A DNA stretch of 64,000 nt from Cherax quadricarinatus (Eukaryota; Arthropoda; Malacostraca; Decapoda; Parastacidae), in contig NC_091298.1 in NCBI RefSeq assembly GCF_038502225.1, positions 31,093,496 through 31,157,495 of the forward strand, given 5' to 3'. A program made the position numbers and the translations under genes. Below are positions 56,626 through 64,000 of the stretch, piece after piece. Position 1 is the first letter of the stretch. Each line of letters opens with the position of its first letter. The notes under the pieces were generated by a model. That model ran no database searches, was not told where the DNA came from, and was given only the letters and a program-made list of their open reading frames with translations.

Positions 56626-57493
56626 CTCACCCAATTTTGGTTGCAGGGGTCGAGCCATAGCTCCTGGTCCCGCCTCTTCACTGGTCGTTCATAGGTTCAC
56701 TCTCTCCTTGCTCCATGTGCTTTATCATACCTCTTCTTCAAACTATGTATGGTACCTGCCTCCACTGCCTCACTTCCCAAACTATTACACCTCCCAACAA
56801 CTCTGTGGCTGAAGAAATACTAACATCCCAGTGACTTATCTGAGTCTTCAGCTTCCAATTGCGACCCCTTGTTGCACTGTCCTATCTCTGAAACATGCTG
56901 TCTCTGTCTACTTAGTCGATTCCTCTCAGTATTTTATGTCATTATCATGTCCCCCTGTCCCTCCTGTCCTTCATTGTCGCCAGGTCGAGTTCTCTTAACC
57001 TCTTCTCGTATGATATGCCCTTTAGCTCCTGGACTAGTTTTGTTGCAAGCCTTTGCACTTTCACTAGTTTCGTGACGTGCTTGACTAGGAGAGGATTTCA
57101 AACTCGAGCTGCATACTCCAATATGGGCGTGACGCACACAGTGTACAGGGTCCTTACTGAGATGTTCTTAGGTTCGCTAGTCGCCCATATGCTGCAGCAG
57201 TTATTTGGTTGATGTGGTGCTCAGGAGATGCGCTCGGTATTATACACACTCCAAGATCCTTTTCCTTGAGTGAGGTTTGTAGTCTTTGCCCCTCTATAAT
57301 GTACTCTGCTGTCTTCTGTGCCCTTTCCCGATCTTGATGACTGTACACTTGGTGTTGAGCTCCATTAGCCAGTTGGTGAACTAGGCCTGCTGTCTGTCCA
57401 GATTCCTCTGTAGTCCTGCTTCATCCTCCTCCAACTGAATTCTACCCCATTAACTTCACATCGTCTGCAAACAGGGACACTTCTGAGTCTATT

Positions 57494-57494
<1 letters not shown>
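56626..57494 (-). mobile_element. CR1-like LINE family 1, copy 5 (5'-truncated)
   Basis: Minus-strand fragment from the 3' tail (56626) to about 57494, where it stops at a sequence equal to copy 2 position 8487, just before the FADD motif (AGGAATAGACTCAGAAGTG on the minus strand). Frames are broken by indels. Its C-terminal segment 56836-57032 is the closest match I see to the patch in copy 4. Confidence 0.87.

Positions 57495-57570
<76 letters not shown>
57495..57570. repeat. (GT)n microsatellite between LINE copies 5 and 6
   Basis: About 73 bp of pure GT. Confidence 0.97.
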
Positions 57571-57573
<3 letters not shown>

Positions 57574-58577
57574 CACCTAATTCACCTAATTGTGGTTACA
57601 TGGGTCGATACTCAGCTCCTGGCCCCGCCTCTTCACTGAACGATACTAGGACTTCTCTCTCCTTGCTCCATGACCTTCATCATACCTCGTCTTAAAGCTG
57701 TGCATGGTTCCTGCCTCCACTACATCACTTGCTAGACTTTTCCACTTCCTGATTACTCTATGACTGAAGAAATACTTCCTAACATCCCTTTGACTGATCT
57801 GAGTCGTCAACTTCCAAGTGTGACCTCTTGACTCTGTGTCCCCTCTCTGGAACAACGTGTCTCTGTCCACCTTGTCTATTTCACGCAGTATTTTGTATGT
57901 TGTTATCTCCCCTAACCCTCCTGTCCTCCAGTGTCGTCAGGCCGATTTCCCTTAACCTTTCTTCATAGGGCATTGCCCTTAGCTCTGGAACTAACCTTGT
58001 CGCGGACCTTTGCACTTTCTCTAATTTATTGACGTACTTGATCCGGTGTGGGTTCCAAACTGGTGCTGCATACTCCAGTATGGGCCCGACGTACACGGTA
58101 TACAGTGTCTTGAAAGATTCCTTACTAAGGTATCGGAACGCTATTCTCAGGTTTGCCAGGCGCCCATATGCTGCAATAGTTATCTGGTTGATGTGTGCTT
58201 CCGGAGATGTGCTCGGTGTTATATCTTTCGCCTTGAGCGAGGTTTGCAGTCTTTACCCACCTAGTCTATACTCTGTCTGTGGTCTTCTTTGCCCTTCCCC
58301 GATCTTCATGACTTTGCATTTGGCTGGGTTAAATTCGAGAAGCCAGTTGTTGGACCAGGTGTCCAGTCTGTCCAGGTCTCTTTGAAGTCCTGCCTGATCC
58401 TCGTCTATAATATACTTCACATCATCTGCGAAAAGGGACAGTTCTGAGTCTCTCCCTTCCATTATGTCATTCACATATACCAAAAATAGCACTGGTCCTA
58501 GGACCGACCCATGTGGGACCCCGCTCGTCACACGTGCTCACTGTGATACCTCTTCACGCACTTTGACTCGTCGTTTT
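57571..58577 (-). mobile_element. CR1-like LINE family 1, copy 6 (5'-truncated)
   Basis: Minus-strand copy with tail ACTCACCTAATTCACCTAAT (the 3' tail motif duplicated). It covers the C-terminus (57646-58096, one deletion near 57905), the FADDVK block and motif [16 protein letters not shown] (the usual Gln is His). It ends in RT sequence equal to copy 2 position about 8370. Then a CG/TG tract begins. Confidence 0.87.
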
Positions 58578-58593
58578 GTGTGGGCGTGTGCGC

Positions 58594-58682
<89 letters not shown>

Positions 58683-58687
58683 CGCGC
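58578..58687. repeat. (CG)n(TG)n(CG)n tract with Z-DNA potential
   Basis: GCGTGTG, about 18 bp CG, about 65 bp TG, then about 14 bp CG. It is alternating purine-pyrimidine throughout, with CG at both ends. Confidence 0.95.
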
Positions 58688-58914
58688 CCCCATTTATCAG
58701 ACACACATCAGTGGGTGATCCTGAGAGCTAGAGTGGTACAGGACACACAGAGAGGTGGGTCTTAGGAGGGTAAGTTATACCCTGGGTTGGCTTCTCTGCG
58801 TGGTCTCGTTCGCGTTAATGAATTATTACTAAAGGCGAGACACCTTTGTTCTCAGGCTCAGTGATACTCGCCCACATATATGTGTTTATGTGTGCGTGTG
58901 TGTGTATGGGGGGG
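58688..58914. other. Spacer between LINE copies 6 and 7
   Basis: About 190 bp of unrelated sequence, then a short imperfect TG stretch (58878-58908) and a run of nine G, leading into the tail of copy 7. This is the only junction in the right array with a real spacer. Confidence 0.6.
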
Positions 58915-60652
58915 GTTGCAGGGGTCGAGTCATAGCTCCTAGTTCCGTCTCTTCACTGGTCGTTACTAGGTCCACTCTCTCCCTACGCTATGAGATTTAT
59001 CATACCTCTTCTTAAAGCTATATATGGATCCTGCCTCCACTACGTCACTTTCAGGGCTATTTCACTTCCTGACAACTCTGTGACTGAAGAAATACTTCCT
59101 AATATCCCTTTCACTTCCTATTGTGACCCTTTGTTGTAGTGTCCCAGCTCTGGAGCATCCTGTCTTCGTCCATCTTGTCAATTCCTCGCAGTATTTTATA
59201 TGTCGTTATCATGTCTCCCTACACATGTCTCTCCCCGATCTTAATGACTTTGCATTTGGTGGTGTTAAACTACAGGATCCATTTGCTGGACCAGGAGTGC
59301 AAACTGTCGAGGTCCCTTTGTAGTCTTGCCTGATCCTCTTCCGATTGAATTCTCCTCATTAACTTCACATCGTCTGCAAACAGGGACATTTCAGAGTCTG
59401 TCCCTTCCGTCATGTCATTCACATATAACAGAAACAGCACCGGTCCTAGGACTGACCCCTGCGGATGCCCGCTCGTCTTAGGCGCCCAATCTGTCACCTC
59501 GTCACGTTCCACGACTCATTGTTGTCTTCCTGTCAGGTATTCTGTGATCCATTACAGTGCCTTCCCTATTATGCCTGCCTGATCCTCTAGCTTTTGCACT
59601 AATCTCTTGTGTGAACTATGTCGAAATTCTTCTTTCAGTCCAAGAAGTGTAATCTACCCACCCCTCTCTCTTGTCTTACTACCTTGCTATAAAAATCCAG
59701 TAGATTTGTGACAGAGGATTTTCCTTCCCTGAAACTATGATGGTTGCCCTGTATAAGTTTGTTCCTTTCTACGCACTCCACCACTCCTCTGATAATCTTG
59801 TCCATGATTTTGCATGCCATACATGTCAGTGACACTGGTCTACACTTTAATGCCACGTCTCTCCTTTCTTAAAAATTGGAACTACATTTACCGCCTTCCA
59901 TACCTCATGTAGTTGCCCTGTTTCAGTGGATGTGTTGAAGATTGTTGTTAGTGGCACACACAGCGTCTCTGCTCCCTCTCTCAGGACCCTCGGACAGATG
60001 TTGTCTGGTCCCACCGCCTTTGAGGTATCTAGTTCACTTAGAAACTTCTTCACCTCCTCCTCGGTTGTGTGCATTTTGTCCAGCACTTGTTGGTGTACTC
60101 CTTTATTCTCGCTTCCCAGAGTCCTTTCGGTTTCCACTGTAAATACTTATTTAATTCTGTTGTTGAGCTCTTCACATACTTCTCTGTCGTTTTTATGTGA
60201 ACTCCCCTCCTTTCTTCCTCAGCCTGATTATCTGGTCCTTGACTGTTGTTTTTCTCCTGATGTGACTGTACAACAGCTTTGGGTTAGACTTGGCTTTCGA
60301 TGCAATGTCTTTTTCGTAGTGCCGTTAGGTCTGCCTCCTTATCTTTGCGTATTCGTTTCTGGTTCTTCGACTTATCTCGTTATTTTCCTAGATCCTTTGT
60401 CTTCTATACATTTTCCATTCTCTAGTGCAATTAGTTTTTGCCTCCACCTTTGGGTGAACCAAGGACTCGTTCTGGTCTTCCCATTCTTTCTGTTGCCCTT
60501 GGGAACGAACCTCTCCTCTGTCTCCTCGCATTTTGTTATCATGTAGTCCATTGTTTCGTTTACTGATTTTCCTACCAAATCTCTTTCCCACCGGACCTCT
60601 TGCAGGAAATTCTTCATGCCTGTGTAGTCCCCCCTTTGTAGTTTGCCTTCTG
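58915..60652 (-). mobile_element. CR1-like LINE family 1, copy 7 (5'-truncated, internal deletion)
   Basis: Minus-strand copy covering the linker (60372-60617: MKNFLQEVRWERDLVGKSVN), RT (HHSFREGKSSVTNLLDF at about 59700-59790; [14 protein letters not shown], where motif B has His for Val, at about 59440-59480; FADDVKLM at about 59360-59385) and part of the C-terminus. Near 59222 about 400 bp equivalent to copy 2 positions 8655-9060 is missing. It is 5'-truncated at 60652 next to a short GT tract. Confidence 0.87.
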
Positions 60653-60671
60653 TGTTTGTGTGTGTGTGTGT
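60653..60671. repeat. Short (GT)n tract at right end of LINE array
   Basis: About 18 bp of GT followed by TACTCGTCGAGATACGTTTG, which weakly resembles the LINE 3' tail complement. Confidence 0.9.
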
Positions 60672-61770
60672 ACTCGTCGAGATACGTTTGTAGGAGTGGT
60701 GTCTCAGCTCGGGTGTCAGACAGTAGTGAACAACACTGTAGTATATTCACTAGTGCCTACACAATTCTAGAAAACTGTCTTTCTGGGCATCGTACCATAT
60801 AATTACTGGGGCACCTTGGCACGTCTCATACTTCATTCTTTGCTATTCAGCGCTTGCAAAGCAGCGACTCGTACCTCTGCTGCATCTGCCCTGTCACTTG
60901 ACCCAACCTTCTTTTCAGCACGTCTCTGTTGACCATCATTATAAGAATGGTGTGTCGCGGTCCCTATGTAACTTTATATAACTCGCACTGTGCGTAACTT
61001 CGCTGTAATATACGTCTGTTATTTTTGTGTCTTTGACTTGCTACGTGTGTGCTTACTGCTCGTCATTCATATTAATGTACTCACGTCGTTGTTGATAATG
61101 ACATGCAGTCTTTACCAATGTCATCACTTCTAAACTACGTCTTATAAGTTTCACTAGCTTCTTGACTAATGAATTTTATTTTACGTATCCAAAAAGCTGT
61201 TGACCGTATTTCATCTACCACTTTCTTGTCACCGTTTGTTTGTATTTGCAAGGGTCGAATCTTAGCCCCATCTCTTAGTCATACACATATCTAATGGTCC
61301 TTATCATTTCTACTCCCAAAAATGTATATGAAATCTTCTTCCTCTATAAACCACGGAACGGGTGGGAATTGAAACATGGAAAGTGAGTTCAGTCCCCACG
61401 CATTACATGGTTCTTTTTTTTTGGGGGGGGGGGAGGGCAATCGTGTTATTACGTTCTTCCTTCATGTTCTAATTCAAATTCTCCAAATTTCTTTCTTCCC
61501 AAGGACTAAATAAATGTTTTTTGACATCCTTAAGACTCATTTTGTTTCCACTTAAGAATCCTTGTCACCGTCTCTCATGTCAGAGTCTCGAAGACTCTCC
61601 TAATTTCAAAATCATATCTTGCCAGATTCTCTTCTCTCTTCCAGTGTTGTGAACCTTAATATATGAAATGCTTCTTCCCAGATCATTGCTCTTGCTCTGG
61701 GAACTACTCCATTACCCATTGTCGAGACTTTCTCCAGTTTCTGGAAATGTGTGCTTGGCTGAGGAACTCT
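60672..61770. other. Anonymous sequence
   Basis: No gene or element recognised. A T8/G10 run lies at 61413-61432. Confidence 0.45.
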
Positions 61771-61774
61771 TGTG

Positions 61775-61915
61775 AAGAGATCAGGCGAGAGGTGCTTAGG
61801 TGAGGAACTAAGGTGAGAGGTGCTTAGGTGAGGAACTAAGGTGAGAGGGGCTTAGGTGAGGAACTAAAGTAAGGGGACTCAGGTGAGAGGTTCTTGTGAG
61901 GGACTCAGGTGAGGG
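61775..61915. repeat. 27-28 bp tandem repeat
   Basis: About five units of GAGGTGCTTAGGTGAGGAAC plus TAAGGTGA, decaying at both ends. Confidence 0.85.
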
Positions 61916-62019
61916 GCTACATTATGTACGACTGACTTAATATGCATCATATACACAGTGCTCAGGTACCAGACTGTCGTCATTATGTTTACCAAACATA
62001 GCAGTCACCCTCTCGCCAC

Positions 62020-63465
62020 CAGGACGGAAGGGTAACTGCTGGTGGACGGGACGGTGACTGCTGGTGGACGGGACGGTGACTGCTGGTGGACGGGACGGTG
62101 ACTGTTGGTGGATGGGAGGTTGACTGCTGGTGGACAGGAGGGTGACAGTTGACGGACGAGATGCTGAAAGGTAGAGGATTGGAAGGAGACAGGCGGTAAA
62201 CAGAAGCCTTGTAGCTGACAGTAGTGAAAAGGTGTCTGGCTGGTAGACGACAGAAGGCTAACAGTTGGTGATGGTGATGAGGGTGGGATGCTGGCCACTG
62301 ACACGTGGTAAATGGGACGCTGGTCACTGACACGTGGTAGATGGGACGCTGGCCATTGACACGTGGTAGATGGGACGCTGGCCACTGACACGTGGTAAAT
62401 GGGACGCTGGCCACTGACACGTGGTAGATGGGACGCTGGCCATTGACACGTGGTAGATGGGACGCTGGCCACTGACACGTGGTAAATAGGACGCTGGCCA
62501 CTGACACGTAGTAGATGAGAGAATGTCAGCTGGTGAACTGGTGGCTGACAGCCGATGGATGAGATCATGACAAATGGTGGTCGAGATTATGATAGCTGGT
62601 GGAAGAGATCATGACAGGTGGAGGACGAGATCCTAGCAGCTAGTGGAAGAGATCCCGGCAGCTGGTGGACGAAATCATGACAGCTGGTGGAAGAGATCAT
62701 GACAGCTGGTGGAAGAGATCACCACAGCTGGTGGAAGAGATCATGACAGCTTGCGGAAGAGATCCTGATACTAAACCAACTGTGACACTGACAACTATGA
62801 CATTGACAGCTGGTGGAGGAGATCCCAACAGTTGGTGGATGAAATCCAGACAGCTGGTGGATGGAGTCTGACAACTGATGGACAAAACTCGACATCTGGT
62901 TCACTAGAGACTGACATAGGTTTTGGTGATTGCTGATGGAAGGGTTGCTGAAAGCTTTTGAATTTGATCCTAACAGCTGATGGATGGGTGGCTGACAACA
63001 GGTGGACGTGCTGCTGACAGTTAATGAATGGTGGCCGATAGATTGTGGATGAATGGCTGACAACTTGTGAATAGGTGACTGACAGCTGGTGGATGGTTGG
63101 CTGACAGCTGATGGATGAGTGATTGACAGCTAGTAGCTGGATGAATGACAGCTGGTGAATGAGTGACTGACAGCTGGTGAATGAGTGACAGAGAGATGGT
63201 GAATGGGTGACTGACAGCTGGTGGATGGGTGACTTGACAGCTGATAGATGAGTGATTGACAGCTAGTAGCTGGATGACTGACAGCTAGTAGCTGGATGAC
63301 TGACAGCTATTGAATGAGTGACAGCTGGTGAATGAGTGACTGACAGCTATTGAATGAGTGACTGACAGCTATTGAATGAGTGACTGACAGCTATTGAATG
63401 ACTGACTGACAGCTATTGAATGAGTGACTGACAGCTGGTGAATGAGTGACAGCTGGTGGCCATAA
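62020..63465. repeat. Composite minisatellite, mostly 22-bp units with a 29-bp block
   Basis: Sub-blocks: GCTGGTGGACGGGACGGTGA units of 22 bp (62036-62170); a 29-bp unit ACGCTGGCCACTGACACGTG plus GTAGATGGG (62290-62515, about eight copies); then 22-bp units GACAGCTGGTGGAAGAGATC (62550-62830) and TGACAGCTGGTGAATGAGTG (62930-63465). GACAGCTGGTGGA-type text is common to most. Long minus-strand frames (up to 187 codons) through the array are repeat artefacts. Confidence 0.93.
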
Positions 63466-63836
63466 TAATGGTTCACTTCTGCTTGAGAAACACCAGATCA
63501 ACACATATAATCCACTTAATATCCAGAAAGAACAACATTGTTATGCATCTCGTCGATCTGTTTTCTCGCTTCTTAACACGTCGTTGGAATATTTCACTTT
63601 TTTCATGCGGCTTCCTACTTGATAAACAGTAAATTTACATGTAAATTACGGAGACTCGCTTCATCCTCGACAACGACAAAATTCACTCATTTACGCAAAT
63701 GAAGTATTTTTTTTTAGTTAATGTTCTGCGTAAATATATAATATATTTCTGAGGACGCCTCGTACAGTGTTCACAAACTAAAAATAAAAAATAATTTTGG
63801 AAATTTTTTTTTTGGGTGGAAGTGATCACCACACTT
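63466..63836. other. AT-rich anonymous DNA
   Basis: No feature recognised between the two minisatellites. Confidence 0.45.
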
Positions 63837-64000
63837 CTGGAAAGACATCAGTGGGGTGTAGGAAAGACATCAGTGGGGTGTAGGAAAGACATCAGTGGGG
63901 TGTGGGAAAGACATCAGTGGGGTGTGGGAAAGACATCAGTGGGGTGTGGGAAAGACATCAGTGGGGTGTAGGAAAGACATCAGTGGGGTGTGGGAAAGAC
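63837..64000. repeat. 22-bp minisatellite running off the window
   Basis: Seven and a half near-identical copies of GGAAAGACATCAGTGGGGTG plus TA/TG. One position alternates between A and G (GTAGG or GTGGG). The array continues beyond the window. Confidence 0.97.

Noticed and set aside
61989..62568. 172- and 187-codon minus-strand repeat proteins
   Set aside because: They read the 29-bp and 22-bp repeats in several frames; overlapping frames have the same residues in shifted order, which indicates repeat and not selection.

Overview
The window reads as a stretch of invertebrate, most likely decapod crustacean (crayfish/lobster/shrimp-like), nuclear DNA. I found no host protein-coding gene, rRNA or functional tRNA gene. 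Nearly everything recognisable is a retroelement relic, a small non-autonomous element, a minisatellite or a microsatellite. The decapod assignment is inference: it rests on the density of (AC)n/(AT)n tracts, Penelope-like palindromes, tRNA-headed SINEs and repeat families I associate with decapod genomes, not on a database search.

Layout. 1-1300: (CA)n and CT/CA-rich low complexity. 1305-10345: three plus-strand copies of one CR1-like LINE head to tail (a decayed long copy 1305-4866, a nearly complete copy 5010-9400, a 5'-truncated copy 9421-10258), each ending in an (AC)n tract. 10346-13015: minisatellites and AT-rich DNA. 13015-15420: an AT-microsatellite-rich mosaic holding an inverted SINE pair, Penelope-like (PLE) palindromes and a PLE GIY-YIG remnant. 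15421-22900: short tandem arrays, two isolated PLE-type repeats, one PLE palindrome with target duplication (18072-18255), and long anonymous AT-rich DNA. 22940-26100: minus-strand LINE with GDSL-esterase ORF1, a PLE with GIY-YIG endonuclease between inverted terminal repeats, a SINE, another LINE 3' end and a PLE terminal repeat. 26527-28215: 32-bp and 27-bp minisatellites. 29842-30330: an unrecognised decayed ORF. 30940-32260: two LINE 3' ends in tandem. 32696-33421: a 700-bp PLE-type inverted repeat with a 14-bp target duplication. 36277-38900: a decayed Ty3/gypsy element that runs into a 100-N assembly gap (38901-39000). 39001-47040: minisatellites, a PLE palindrome (43243-43426), a TA-flanked MITE (45734-46123) and a second copy of the PLE/AT/repeat cassette. 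47060-51190: a second CR1-like LINE, interrupted by a SINE and by about 1.2 kb of unidentified sequence. 53785-60671: four minus-strand copies of the first LINE family head to tail, again separated by (GT)n. 61775-64000: minisatellites, the last running off the window.

Two themes stand out. First, PLE-type terminal repeats, often as perfect or near-perfect palindromes, recur throughout. Each carries a compact motif resembling a hammerhead-ribozyme core (CUGANGA, a stem-loop, then GAAAC). The two bases corresponding to hammerhead positions 3 and 8 appear as C/G, U/A and G/C in different subfamilies, a covariation that suggests RNA structure. Four of these palindromes have 13-14 bp target-site duplications. 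Second, the CR1-like LINE lies in two mirror-image head-to-tail arrays (plus strand at the left, minus strand at the right) in which almost every copy boundary is an (AC)n tract growing out of the LINE 3' end. One copy also carries a 197-bp patch of displaced sequence from a neighbouring copy.
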